Assembly (NCBI RefSeq): GCF_001612845.1
Contig: NZ_BDBF01000006.1
Coordinates: forward strand, 62,001-126,000
DNA from: Nocardia elegans NBRC 108235
GTDB taxonomy: Bacteria > Actinomycetota > Actinomycetes > Mycobacteriales > Mycobacteriaceae
Reading direction: 5' to 3'
DNA length: 64,000 bases
Of the stretch, positions 48,811 through 57,555 are shown piece after piece; within the stretch, counting starts at the first letter, position 1, and the number at the start of each line of letters is the position of its first letter. A program made the translations under genes and the position numbers. Under the pieces are notes generated by a model. It worked only from the letters and a program-made list of their open reading frames with translations, did no database searches and was not told the origin of the DNA.

Positions 48811-49449
48811 ATGTCCTCTCTCCCCCACACCGGGCGTTCCACCCTCGCCTCGAGTGACCATGGCCCTCGCTGTGCGGCATCCAGCCGAGTCCGGCCGCAC
48901 AGTGCGACACGCCCGTCCCGCAACACGGCAGGTACCACCCGCCGGCGTCGGTCGGCGAGCCTGCTGATCACCGCCGCGGCCTCGATCCCACTGCTGCTGG
49001 CCGGCTGTTCGTCCGGCATGACATCCACCGCCGCGGACGCCGATTCGGTCACCGTTGGTGATCAGTGGATCAAGGCCGCCAACGCGGGGATGTCGGCGGC
49101 GTTCGCGAATTTCACCAACACCAGCGACCACGAGATCCGCATCGTCGACGCAACCAGCCCGGCGTCGGCGCGCGTGGAGATTCACGAGGTGGTCCAGTCG
49201 AACGGCGCGTCCATGATGCGTCCCAAGGCCGGCGGGCTGGCGATCCCCGCCCACGGCAGCGCGAAACTGATGCCGGGTGGCGACCATCTGATGTTCATCG
49301 ATCTGAAGGCCCCGCTGCGGACCGGAACGCAGACGCCGATCACGGTGAAGTTCGCCGACGGCACCAACACCACCTTCACGGCTCAGGTGCGTGACTTCGC
49401 GGGCAACCAGGAGAATTACGCACCGACTACGGCCGCTCACGGTGGCTGA
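48811..49449 (+). CDS. PCu(A)C-type copper chaperone lipoprotein
   Basis: 212 residues. A long basic N-terminal stretch is followed by a lipoprotein signal (IPLLLAGCSS, lipid-attached Cys). The PCuAC domain follows, with the copper-binding set His...Met...His-x-Met: IHEVVQSNGASMM and then GGDHLMFIDL. It would carry Cu(I) outside the cell membrane. The ATG at 48811 has GGAG upstream; the true start may be further in, since the signal begins late. It overlaps the Dyp peroxidase gene by 8 bases. Streptomyces lividans has a comparable chaperone/DtpA pairing. Confidence 0.88.
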   Translation: MSSLPHTGRSTLASSDHGPRCAASSRVRPHSATRPSRNTAGTTRRRRSASLLITAAASIPLLLAGCSSGMTSTAADADSVTVGDQWIKAANAGMSAAFANFTNTSDHEIRIVDATSPASARVEIHEVVQSNGASMMRPKAGGLAIPAHGSAKLMPGGDHLMFIDLKAPLRTGTQTPITVKFADGTNTTFTAQVRDFAGNQENYAPTTAAHGG

Positions 49450-50635
49450 GCGGCTGTCGCGGCGCCGGTTGCTCGGCGGCAGTGCTGCCGCGGCGGGTGC
49501 GGCGGGGGTCGCGGGGCTCACCCTCGGCGCCGAACGCTGGACCCGCCATACCGAGACCGCCGATCCGGGCACCGCACGGGAACCGTTCTACGGACCGCAT
49601 CAAGGCGGGGTTGCGACCGAGCCGCAGCAGCACGCGGCGTTCGTGGCCTTCGATCTGCGGCCCGGCACCGCTCGTGCCGACCTCGTGGGATTGCTGCGCA
49701 TCTGGTCCGGGGACGCGGCGCGGCTCGCGGCCGGTGAGCCGACGCTGGCCGATACCGAGCCGGAGCTGGCCCACCGGCCGGCGCGGTTGACCGTGACCGT
49801 CGGATTCGGCCCGCGGCTGTTCACCGTGGCGGGACTGGAAGCCGCGCGGCCGCACTGGCTCACGCAACTGCCCGGCTTCACCATCGACCGGCTCGACTCC
49901 GCATTCTGCGAGGGGGATCTGCTGCTACAGGTCTGCGCGGACGAGGCGACGACGGTGGCGCATGCGGTGCGGGCGCTCTCGCGCAGCGTGACTTCGCTGG
50001 TGACCGTGCGCTGGACCCAGCGCGGATTCCGCAACGCCGCTGCCGGGCAGACGATGCGCAATCTGATGGGGCAGGTCGACGGCACGGTCAACATCGCCCC
50101 CGGGGCCGATTTCGATCGGCTGGTGTGGGACGACGGCGCGACCCTGCCGTGGCTGCGGGGTGGAACGTCGATGGTGCTGCGCCGGATCGCGATGAGCCTG
50201 GACACCTGGGACGAACTCGACCCCGAGGGGCGAGAACTGACCGTGGGCCGGCGCATCGCGACCGGGGCGCCGTTGACCGGAACCCGGGAAAGCGACAATC
50301 CGGATTTCGCGGCCGTGGACGCCCACGGCATCCCGATCATTCCGCCCTCGGCGCATATCGCACGGGCGCGTCACACCAGCGACGGCGAGCGTTTCCTGCG
50401 CCGCGGCTACAACTACGACGATGCTCCCGCGCCCGGAACCACCTCGAATTCAGGGCTGTTGTTCGCCGCCTACCAGCGCGATATCGCGGCGCAGTATCTG
50501 CCGGTGCAGCGTCGCCTCGCCGAATTCGACGCCCTCAACACCTGGACCACTCCCGTCGGGTCCGCGGTATTCGTGATTCCGCCGGGAATCACCGACGCGC
50601 AGGGCTATATCGGCCAGACCCTGCTGGAGGGCTGA
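49442..50635 (+). CDS. Tat-exported Dyp-type haem peroxidase
   Basis: 397 residues. A twin-arginine signal (LSRRRLLGGSAAAAGAAGVAG) leads into a Dyp peroxidase. The distal Asp is in the GxxDG motif (MGQVDGTVNI), a His-containing segment is PPSAHIARARH and the distal Arg lies in the following RRGYNYDD. The family oxidises dyes, phenols or iron-porphyrins with H2O2 outside the membrane. The GTG at 49442 overlaps the copper chaperone stop by 8 bases. A 15-bp terminator hairpin follows. Its coupling suggests use of copper-linked oxidative chemistry, as with DtpA/GlxA of streptomycetes. Confidence 0.9.
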   Translation: MAERLSRRRLLGGSAAAAGAAGVAGLTLGAERWTRHTETADPGTAREPFYGPHQGGVATEPQQHAAFVAFDLRPGTARADLVGLLRIWSGDAARLAAGEPTLADTEPELAHRPARLTVTVGFGPRLFTVAGLEAARPHWLTQLPGFTIDRLDSAFCEGDLLLQVCADEATTVAHAVRALSRSVTSLVTVRWTQRGFRNAAAGQTMRNLMGQVDGTVNIAPGADFDRLVWDDGATLPWLRGGTSMVLRRIAMSLDTWDELDPEGRELTVGRRIATGAPLTGTRESDNPDFAAVDAHGIPIIPPSAHIARARHTSDGERFLRRGYNYDDAPAPGTTSNSGLLFAAYQRDIAAQYLPVQRRLAEFDALNTWTTPVGSAVFVIPPGITDAQGYIGQTLLEG

Positions 50636-50654
50636 ACCGGCCACCGCAGGCACT

Positions 50655-50689
50655 CGATGCGGTTCGGCAGCCGGTGCCGAACCGCATCG
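50655..50689. terminator. Bidirectional hairpin terminator
   Basis: A perfect 15-bp stem (CGATGCGGTTCGGCA and complement) with a 5-base loop lies between the convergent Dyp peroxidase and membrane-protein genes. Confidence 0.85.
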
Positions 50690-50693
50690 GATG

Positions 50694-51044
50694 TCAGTGC
50701 CACAGCACGGCCACGAACACGTTGGCGATGGCCAGCAGTCCGGCCGCGTCGACCATCCAGGCAATGGTCTTGCCACGCTTGGCATCCGCGTGCGCGATCT
50801 CGGCCAGACCGGCCACGGCGACCGCGATGACCAGTTTCACCACGATTTTGGCCATGTCGAGATTCTTGTCGAGCGAATCGATGCCGTCGGCCATGCCGAC
50901 CAGAATCAGACCCGTGACGATCTGCGCTCGCGCACCCCAGAGCATCACCTGCGACACCGCCGGCCGGCCGGCGGCGTATCCGCCGATCACCGCGGCGAGT
51001 CCGAGCAGGTGGGCGACGACCACCAGGTTGTAGACCACTGTCAT
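50694..51044 (-). CDS. Small four-helix membrane protein
   Basis: 116 residues with four hydrophobic helices, starting TVVYNLVVVAHLLGLAAVIGG and ending in a helix with NVFVAVLWH. A conserved-looking His in helix 1 and Asp/Lys in the loop SLDKNLDMAK are visible. No family is recognised with confidence. Similar short proteins are common in actinobacteria. It ends at the shared terminator. Confidence 0.78.
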   Translation of the reverse strand: MTVVYNLVVVAHLLGLAAVIGGYAAGRPAVSQVMLWGARAQIVTGLILVGMADGIDSLDKNLDMAKIVVKLVIAVAVAGLAEIAHADAKRGKTIAWMVDAAGLLAIANVFVAVLWH

Positions 51045-51192
51045 GGCTCACAGCGTAGATCATCGGCACCGATTCAACGACACGGCGTAGTAGGGCTTAC
51101 ATCCCCGCCGGGCCCCGGATATCCGCACCGCCGCAGGCGTTCTCGCGGGCTCGCTCTCACGGTGCCGTTGTCCTGCCGTGCGCAGGCACGGC

Positions 51193-51226
51193 TCCGCCCC
51201 GCGCCGATCCTCGGACGCGGGGCGGA
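51193..51226 (-). terminator. Hairpin terminator after the small secreted protein
   Basis: TCCGCCCCGCG and its complement form an 11-bp stem with a 12-base loop, starting 11 bases downstream of the minus-strand stop at 51237. Confidence 0.7.
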
Positions 51227-51236
51227 ACGGGGAGAA

Positions 51237-51527
51237 TTATTCGACGATCAGCAGGCTGCCGCGCGGCACCATGGTGATGCCGGCGGGGTCGACCTTGCCG
51301 ATCACCGGTCCGGTGCATCCCCGCCCGGCGTGGACCTCGATCACCTTGTCGGTGCTGTTGCCGACGGTGAGCTGGTAGGCGTGCGGTTCGATGCAACCGG
51401 TCGGGTTGTTGTAGATCTGCCCGTTGACGGTGACGGTGCCCTGCGCGGCCTGCGCGGCACCGGCGCCGAGCACTGCGAACGCGCCCGCCGCCGCGACGGC
51501 GGTGATGAGTCCAGCGGTGCGAATCAT
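51237..51527 (-). CDS. Small secreted protein
   Basis: 96 residues. A signal peptide (IRTAGLITAVAAAGAFAVLGAGAAQA) precedes a mature domain of about 68 residues rich in beta-forming residues. It has two Cys (GCIEPH and RGCTGP) that could form a disulfide. No family recognised. GGAGGA at good distance supports the ATG. A hairpin terminator follows. Confidence 0.82.
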   Translation of the reverse strand: MIRTAGLITAVAAAGAFAVLGAGAAQAAQGTVTVNGQIYNNPTGCIEPHAYQLTVGNSTDKVIEVHAGRGCTGPVIGKVDPAGITMVPRGSLLIVE

Positions 51528-51748
51528 GAAATCCTCCAGTTTGTTTCGGCCCGACCGTCGCTCAGGTTACCGGTTCCGCCGCCCCCGGCCACAGCACCGA
51601 CGCGGACCCGGCGGAAATACGCGCGTTTCACGCCGGATCGCGTCGGGTAGTCATCTTCAGGTGGCTCTCTTCGGTCGTGCCGCGGCAACGGCGCGGAATC
51701 GAGTGGGTCGGGACTGCTGGGTCGCTTGGTGATGGCTAGGAGAAGAGG

Positions 51749-52729
51749 GTGGCGGTTGTACTCGTGCTGCGCGCACGTGGACTGGGTGATCTCCTCACCG
51801 CGGTCCCTGCTCTTCGTGCGCTACGCCGGGCGAGGCCGCGCGATCACATCGTGCTGGCCGCACCGCACCGGCTCAAACCCATCGTCGACCTGATCACCTC
51901 GGTCGACGAGATGGTCGCCGCCGCCGACCCGCACACCATGCGCTGGGAGGGCGCGGCCCCCGCCTTGGCGGTCAATCTGCAGGGCCCCGGCGCCGACGGC
52001 ATCGTCGAACTCTCCCGCACCGAACCCGCCCGGCTGCTCAGCTACCGCAATGCCGCCTTTCCCGATCTCGACGGCCCCGAATGGCAAGCGGATATGCACG
52101 ACATCGACCGCTGGTGTCATCTGCTGGAATCGGCCGGAATCAACGCCGACCGCCGCAATCTCGGCTTGGTGCCGCCGGTGGCCACCACCAGTCACCGCGA
52201 CTGCGTGGTCGTGCACGTGGGCGCCGGAGCGCCCGCCCGCCGCTGGCCCGGCGAACGATTCGCCGCGGTGATCCGGCATCTGCTCGTGCAGGGTCGCGAG
52301 GTCGTGGTGACCGGCGACGAATTCGAACGCGACCTCGCCCTCGGCATCGCCGCACGCGCGGGGCTGTCGCACGACCAGGTACTGGCCGGGCAGCAGAACC
52401 TCATCGAACTGGCGGCCACCGTCGCCGAGGCGGCGCTGGTGGTGTGCGGCGATACCGGTGTCGCACATCTGGCGACGGCATTCGGCACCCGCACCGTCGC
52501 GCTGTTCGGCCCCACCGCCCCCGGCCGCAGCGGGCCGCCGCCGCATCTGTCCGGCCGCCACATCGCCCTGTGGGCGGGCCACACCGGCGAGCGCGACGGC
52601 GACACCCCCGATCCGGGTCTGCTGCAGATCACCGTCCCGGACGTCGTGGAGGCCGTCGACACGCAGCTGGACCGCCGCCGGTGGGCCGAGGCCGACCGGC
52701 GCGGAACCGCCTATCGCCGCGTCGGCTGA
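51749..52729 (+). CDS. Glycosyltransferase family 9 (heptosyltransferase-like)
   Basis: 326 residues of the GT9 fold. The N-terminal LRARGLGDLLTAVPALRALRRA corresponds to the family RxGxLGDxxxxxPxL motif. The C-terminal domain has VVVHVGAGAPARRWPGERFAAV and VCGDTGVAHLATAFGTRTVALFGPT, which bind the nucleotide sugar. In actinobacteria such enzymes act on glycolipids or secondary metabolites instead of LPS. GTG with AGGAGA upstream is the start. Confidence 0.9.
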   Translation: MAVVLVLRARGLGDLLTAVPALRALRRARPRDHIVLAAPHRLKPIVDLITSVDEMVAAADPHTMRWEGAAPALAVNLQGPGADGIVELSRTEPARLLSYRNAAFPDLDGPEWQADMHDIDRWCHLLESAGINADRRNLGLVPPVATTSHRDCVVVHVGAGAPARRWPGERFAAVIRHLLVQGREVVVTGDEFERDLALGIAARAGLSHDQVLAGQQNLIELAATVAEAALVVCGDTGVAHLATAFGTRTVALFGPTAPGRSGPPPHLSGRHIALWAGHTGERDGDTPDPGLLQITVPDVVEAVDTQLDRRRWAEADRRGTAYRRVG

Positions 52730-52809
52730 GCGCCCCGCCGCGGGGGCGGGCAGCGTGGTAATCGACACGAACCGCCGGACCGGACACGTTCGGGCAGTAT
52801 CGTGTGCCG

Positions 52810-53508
52810 ATGATCACCGTCCGAACGAAAATCTGCGGTATCCGTAGCGAGTCCGATCTCCGGGCCGTCGTCGCCGCTGATGCGGACGCGGCCGGATTCA
52901 TTTCGGGCACGACGCATTTCAGCGAAGACGAACTCGACCCGGAATCGGCCCACCGGTTGTCACGGCTGGTGCCCTCCTCGATGGAACGCGTACTGGTCAC
53001 CCATCTCACCGACGCCGGCGAGGTCTTGCGCCTCGCCGACCGGATCGGCGTCGACTGCATCCAGCTGCACGGCCTGATCTCCCACGACACCGCGCGCGCG
53101 GTCCGGCGCGGTGCGGGCGGGCGGCGGGTGATCCGCGCGGTCCACGTCACCGGCCCGGAGGCGGTCGCCGCCGCCGAACGCGCGGCCCCCGATTGCGATG
53201 GGCTCGTGCTGGATTCGCGTTCCACCGACCGGCTGGGCGGCACCGGGCGCACCCACGACTGGTCGATCAGCGCTCGCATCGTCGAACTGTTGGACGACTC
53301 GGCATTTCCGGTGATGCTCGCCGGTGGACTCAACCCGCACAACGTCACGGCCGCGATCGACGCCGTCCGGCCGGCCTGGGTCGATGTCAACTCCGGCGTC
53401 GACGACGGCCGAGGCGACAAGGACCCCGCGACCTGCACCGAATTCGTCAGGGCGGCACGCGATGTCGCGGCGCCGATCGCTGCTCTAGCCCGGCCGCGAT
53501 CAGAATGA
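52810..53508 (+). CDS. trpF: Phosphoribosylanthranilate isomerase (TrpF)
   Basis: A 232-residue (beta/alpha)8 protein. The catalytic Cys is in TKICGI and the general acid Asp in GLVLDSRSTDRLGGTGRTHDW, with phosphate-binding MLAGGLNPHNV and DVNSGVDD. It isomerises PRA to CdRP in tryptophan synthesis. No other trp gene is near. In most actinobacteria PriA supplies this activity, so a separate trpF is unusual. The start may be GTG 52804 or ATG 52810; CAGTAT at 52795-52800 could be a -10. The 3' end overlaps the convergent transporter gene by 62 bases. Confidence 0.85.
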   Translation: MITVRTKICGIRSESDLRAVVAADADAAGFISGTTHFSEDELDPESAHRLSRLVPSSMERVLVTHLTDAGEVLRLADRIGVDCIQLHGLISHDTARAVRRGAGGRRVIRAVHVTGPEAVAAAERAAPDCDGLVLDSRSTDRLGGTGRTHDWSISARIVELLDDSAFPVMLAGGLNPHNVTAAIDAVRPAWVDVNSGVDDGRGDKDPATCTEFVRAARDVAAPIAALARPRSE

Positions 53509-54304
53509 GCAACCCCGCCGCGGCGGTCGCCGCGGTGGGCAGGCTCCGGGTGGCCACCGCTCCCACCAGCGTGGCCACGACGGCCTCGTTGAGCCCGATG
53601 ACGCTGGCCGTGGCCGCGCTCAATCGCCGCAGCGCCAGCCAGTAGAGCGCGAATCCGGGTCCGAGGAGGGTGGCGCCGATCGCGGCCAGCTCGGCAGCCA
53701 CCCGCCCGGACGGTGGATCCAGCGCCAGCAGCGGGCTGCTCGCGATGCCGCCGAACAGCAACTGCAACGCCGCCGAGGTGGCCGTGTGGTCAGGTCCCGA
53801 GTGCCGGGCGACCACACTGACCAGCATCGCCACACAGGCCGCACTGCCCAGCGCCAGGGCGCATCCGGTCAGGGCCGCGATCTGCGCGTCGCCGCCCGGG
53901 TGCCGCCAGGCGACCAGCCAGATCGCCGCCCCGACCAGCAGCAGTTCGATCAGTACCGGCAGCGTGGGCGCCCGCCGGCCGCGAACCAGCGCGGCGGCGA
54001 TGATGAGGACCGGCGCGGTCAGGTGCAGGGCGACCACCACCGGCAACGGCCCCATCCGCAGCGCCGCCACGTACAGCGCCAGATTGGCGGCCTCGAGCCC
54101 GCCCAGCCGGAAGTACAGCCCCGGATGGGCGGTCAGCGTCGTCCACGGGTGCTGCCCGCGCAGCCGCGCCCACACCAGCAGCGGCACCGCTCCACCGAGG
54201 GCCACCAGGCCCGCGGTGGTGGGAGCGGCCAGCGTTGCCAGCAGGGCACTGGAGGTACCCCACAGACAGGTCACCGCGACCATGAGGACGAGCGGCCCGC
54301 TCAT
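53447..54304 (-). CDS. EamA/DMT-family transporter
   Basis: 285 residues with ten hydrophobic segments in the EamA duplicated arrangement. Recognised pieces are an early VAVTCLWGTSSALL, FRLGGLEAANLALYVAALRMGPLPVVVAL (described in part) and a late SAATASVIGLNEAVVATLVGAV. These transporters export amino acids or metabolites, substrate unknown. It starts 4 bases after the alpha-toroid protein gene, so the two are co-transcribed. Its C-terminal coding end overlaps trpF on the other strand. Confidence 0.88.
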   Translation of the reverse strand: MSGPLVLMVAVTCLWGTSSALLATLAAPTTAGLVALGGAVPLLVWARLRGQHPWTTLTAHPGLYFRLGGLEAANLALYVAALRMGPLPVVVALHLTAPVLIIAAALVRGRRAPTLPVLIELLLVGAAIWLVAWRHPGGDAQIAALTGCALALGSAACVAMLVSVVARHSGPDHTATSAALQLLFGGIASSPLLALDPPSGRVAAELAAIGATLLGPGFALYWLALRRLSAATASVIGLNEAVVATLVGAVATRSLPTAATAAAGLLILIAAGLEQRSAPRHRVPP

Positions 54305-54308
54305 CGGC

Positions 54309-55622
54309 TCAGGCGAGCAGATAGGTGACCACCGGCATGACCAGCGCGGTGAACGCGGCGAAAACCGCGCTCGCCACATGCCGCTTGGGTAGTCGCGGAA
54401 AGCGCGTCGCCAGACCGCAATACGTACCCACCGCGACGAGCGCCGTTCCCCAGACCACCAGCGCGCGGCTGCCGACCGTGCCGAATACGGTGTCGAAACC
54501 CACCGCCAGCGCGAACACCGTCGCACCGGCGGACGCCGCCAGCACCAGCAACGCCTGTCCGGCAGTCGAATTCATCAGCATGCGATGACGGCCCAGCGTG
54601 GCGATCGCCTGCGGGTCGGTGCGGTGGGCGCCGTCGACCCGGCAGATCTCGTCGTACACCTTGGCCGGATTCACCCGCTCGTTGATCGCCGGACGCACCT
54701 GCAACAGCGCCTCCAGCGCCTGCGTGGTGGCATAGGAGGTGACCGGGCCCTCGTCGGAGATGCGGAATCCGCCCCGGTAGATGGCCAGTGCGTCCATCTC
54801 CTGCATATCCAGCAGCGCGACGATCGCCGCCCGCACGGCCGGATCGAAGATGGTGCGGCTGTCGGCCGCGATCACAGCCCCGACCGCCAGGTGCAAGGTG
54901 AGGTGACGCCAGGTGTCGACGAGATCGTCACGGCGGAAGATCTCGGTCTCGATATCGCACTCACCGCGGCGCAGTCCGGTCAGCAGGCGCTTGACCGCCA
55001 ACTCGCACGCGCGCTCGGCGCGCTTGTCACCGATCCGGACGATCTCCGGCCGGGAGAGCACGGCCGCGATGTGCGCCGCCGCGTACATCGGCAACGTCCG
55101 GGGCTCCTGATACATCGACGACACCAGATAGGCGATGCCGCGCGAGATGGCCTGGTGGCGTTCGCCGTCGAAGGCCCCGCCGCCGATCAGCGCCTCGACA
55201 GCGGCAGCGGTCGCGGTAATCGACACCGGGCCAAGGAAACCCGACATCCGCCAGCCGCCGGTTTCGGAATCCTGCTGGTCCAGCAGATTTCGCACGGCGC
55301 CGGCCAGTCCGGGATCGGACTCCTCGATCTCGAGGCAGCGCAGGGCCCGGATCCGCCACGCGACGTCGATCGGCGTGCGAAAGTACCATTCGTCGCCGAT
55401 CGGCCGTTGCACGACCGTTGCCCGCACCAGCATGGCGACCTTTGCGGCGCGCGGGATTTCGCACCCGGCCCGATGCAGGATGCAGACCACCTCGGCGGTG
55501 TTCTGCGGATTGGGCGGCACATCGGGGATCCAGCCCCAGCCCGCACCCCCGTCGAGATGCGGTAACTGACTGCCGCGCAGCCATTCCACTGCCATCCGGA
55601 TTCGCTCGTCGATGTTCGACAT
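54309..55622 (-). CDS. Alpha-toroid (prenyltransferase/squalene-cyclase repeat) protein with C-terminal membrane helices
   Basis: 437 residues. Residues about 5-330 contain helical repeats of the terpene cyclase/prenyltransferase type: VEWLRGSQLPHLDGGAGWGW, NLLDQQDSETGGWRMSGFLGP, LLDMQEMDALAIYRGGFRISDEGP (described in part), TSYATTQALEALL. Residues about 355-437 form three or four transmembrane helices. The DxDD motif of squalene-hopene cyclases is not seen, so cyclisation of that kind is unlikely. It may be a binding or non-canonical enzyme. GGCGGAGGG precedes the ATG. It is operonic with the EamA exporter, which might export its product. Confidence 0.75.
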   Translation of the reverse strand: MSNIDERIRMAVEWLRGSQLPHLDGGAGWGWIPDVPPNPQNTAEVVCILHRAGCEIPRAAKVAMLVRATVVQRPIGDEWYFRTPIDVAWRIRALRCLEIEESDPGLAGAVRNLLDQQDSETGGWRMSGFLGPVSITATAAAVEALIGGGAFDGERHQAISRGIAYLVSSMYQEPRTLPMYAAAHIAAVLSRPEIVRIGDKRAERACELAVKRLLTGLRRGECDIETEIFRRDDLVDTWRHLTLHLAVGAVIAADSRTIFDPAVRAAIVALLDMQEMDALAIYRGGFRISDEGPVTSYATTQALEALLQVRPAINERVNPAKVYDEICRVDGAHRTDPQAIATLGRHRMLMNSTAGQALLVLAASAGATVFALAVGFDTVFGTVGSRALVVWGTALVAVGTYCGLATRFPRLPKRHVASAVFAAFTALVMPVVTYLLA

Positions 55623-56083
55623 GGCCCTCCGCCCCCTTGATACGAAGCCCCGTAGATTTTCGTTGGGGCTGATAACCGCCAAGTTACTCGGATGCTCCGA
55701 CAAGCCGCGCCGCCGTTCGGTGCCCGAATTGCCTGGTAGCGAACATATTTCGGTTACATCTCGAGCCACGCTGCCGCCGGTGACCGCGACGACGTCGCGA
55801 AAGGTTCAGGCCGCGAGCAGGATTCACCGGGCGGCCCTGCGGGTGTCCACCGTCCTGGACGAGCCCGTTATCTCGGGGCAGTCGACCCGTTGCCGGAACG
55901 CTTCCGGCCCGACTCCGAATTGCAACCCACGACGCGCCGGTACCCTGCGCTACCGACCCTCGGTGTGCAAATCCCGTGACAGAGCTCGCCTTCCACCGAC
56001 GGCGAACCGGTACCGGAGTATGACAGCCGCACAGTACGGCCGGGGGACGCGCGACGGGTACCAGCGCCCGCACACTTCGCGTC
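55623..56083. other. Intergenic region between divergent membrane-related genes
   Basis: 461 bases with no credible gene; the frames are shadow-like. The part from 55625 to 55770 is less GC-rich and is likely the promoter of the minus-strand operon. No strong palindrome was found. Confidence 0.4.
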
Positions 56084-57181
56084 ATGACCACTATCAGCTC
56101 TCCCGCCCGTCGATGGCACCGGCCGTTGCTGTGGACCGCGGCGGCGATGGCGGCACTCGCGCTGTGCTGTCTGTGCGCCGCGCCGTTCGACGACCGCCGC
56201 ATCCTCGGTGAGTCGGTATGGCTCAAACCCGGCAAGTTCGGCATCGCCTTCTGCCTGTACACGCTGACCCTCGCGTGGCTGCTGTCGGTGCCGCACCGCG
56301 GCGCGCGCGTGACCTGGTGGGCGGGAACCGTTTTCGCCCTCACCGGCGTCGTGGACGTGGGTTTCATCGTGGTGCAGGCGGCACGCGGCACCTTCAGCCA
56401 CTTCGACACCGAAACCGATGCGGTCAATTCGATCGGCCAGATGGTGTTCGCCTCCGGCGTACCGGGCCTGTTCGTCGCGAACCTCGTCGTCGCGGTGATC
56501 CTGTGCCGGCAGCGCGTCCTGGACCGTCCCACGAGCCGGACCGTGCACGCCGGGCTCGCCATCGCCGTCGCCGGGATGGCGCTCGGATATCTGATGGGCT
56601 TCACCGGCGAGCAGACGGTGCGTGACGCCCACGGCCGTCCGGTGCGGCTGGCGGCCGGCCACACGGTGACCGATACCGCCCAGCCCGTGCGCGACGGCGT
56701 GGGCGATATGCCGATCACGCACTGGAGCACGATCGGCGGCGATCTGCGGATCCCGCATTTCGCCGGGCTGCACGGCATCCAATTCCTGCTCGCGGCGGTC
56801 GCGATCACGGCCTGGCTCGCGCGACGGCGGCCCTGGCTGGACGAACGAGTGCGCGCCCGGTTGATCGGTGTCCTGGGCCTCGGCTACGCCGGGCTGGTGA
56901 CGCTGCTGTTGTGGCAGGCGCTGCGAGCGCAGCCGTTGATCCACCCCGACCGCGCCACCGTGCTCGCATTCCTCGCACTGAGCGTGGTGACACTGGGCAC
57001 GGCCGCGGCCGTCGTGCGGCACGGTCAGCGCAGCCGCTCGGCGTCCTTGGCGAGCTCGACGAGATTCGCGGTCAATGCGGCCAGCTCCGACGAGTCGGCG
57101 CCCTCGGCGACAGCGGTCGCGACATCCTCGGCCGCGCAGCGGGCGGCGAACCAGCGGTCGGCGAGATCGGCGGCCTCCTGA
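56084..57181 (+). CDS. Polytopic membrane protein with out-of-place C-terminal tail
   Basis: 365 residues, about eight hydrophobic helices between residues 15 and 310. They include ESVWLKPGKFGIAFCLYTLTL, FVANLVVAVILC and GLHGIQFLLAAVAITAWLA. The last 50 residues (SASLASSTRFAVN onward) are Ser/Ala-rich and overlap the oppositely oriented zinc-ribbon gene for 157 bases. The tail looks like read-through into antisense sequence rather than a domain. Family not recognised. The family length without this tail would be about 315. Confidence 0.75.
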   Translation: MTTISSPARRWHRPLLWTAAAMAALALCCLCAAPFDDRRILGESVWLKPGKFGIAFCLYTLTLAWLLSVPHRGARVTWWAGTVFALTGVVDVGFIVVQAARGTFSHFDTETDAVNSIGQMVFASGVPGLFVANLVVAVILCRQRVLDRPTSRTVHAGLAIAVAGMALGYLMGFTGEQTVRDAHGRPVRLAAGHTVTDTAQPVRDGVGDMPITHWSTIGGDLRIPHFAGLHGIQFLLAAVAITAWLARRRPWLDERVRARLIGVLGLGYAGLVTLLLWQALRAQPLIHPDRATVLAFLALSVVTLGTAAAVVRHGQRSRSASLASSTRFAVNAASSDESAPSATAVATSSAAQRAANQRSARSAAS

Positions 57182-57351
57182 GCGCTCAGCACCACCGAAT
57201 CCTCCGGAATGCCGGTGCCCTCCAAACCCTTGCGATGTTCGTAGGCGCGCTGGCGGCAGGATTGCCGGCAGTAGCGGCGGCGACGGCCGATTTCGGAATC
57301 GGCGATTTCCCGACCGCACCACAGACACGGCGACAGCACACGGCGCGACAT
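57025..57351 (-). CDS. Conserved actinobacterial zinc-ribbon-like protein
   Basis: 108 residues. The N-terminus has a putative metal site, CLWCG at 9-13 and YCRQSCRQRAYEHRKG further on, giving four Cys. The rest is acidic and helical (SAQEAADLADRWFAARCAAEDVAT, in part). The family is common in mycobacteria and Nocardia but unnamed; a nucleic-acid-binding role is a guess. It is divergent from rbpA, 204 bases away. The 3' part overlaps the membrane-protein gene. Confidence 0.82.
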   Translation of the reverse strand: MSRRVLSPCLWCGREIADSEIGRRRRYCRQSCRQRAYEHRKGLEGTGIPEDSVVLSAQEAADLADRWFAARCAAEDVATAVAEGADSSELAALTANLVELAKDAERLR

Positions 57352-57555
57352 GACCCGACACCTTAGCGGTCCCCCGGCGCCAGCGCCCGGGCCACGCCGC
57401 AACCGGCGAACCGCCGCCGCTGCCCGGGCCGGTCTCGGCCGGGCCCGGCCGAGACCGTAAAATACACCGGTTGACCGTCGCGGGAACCGATCAGGCCGCC
57501 GGCGCGTTGATAGTCCAGTAGAACGTTGCCGACAGGCCAGAGAGGACCGCACACC

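Noticed and set aside
48375..49052. Minus-strand ORF with a nine-residue GSPTST repeat
   Set aside because: No ribosome site, low complexity produced by the 27-bp DNA repeat, and overlap with the copper chaperone gene.
55684..56808. 374-codon minus-strand ORF opposite the polytopic membrane protein
   Set aside because: Translation is Arg/Ser/Thr-rich without domains. The plus-strand frame has eight clear membrane helices.
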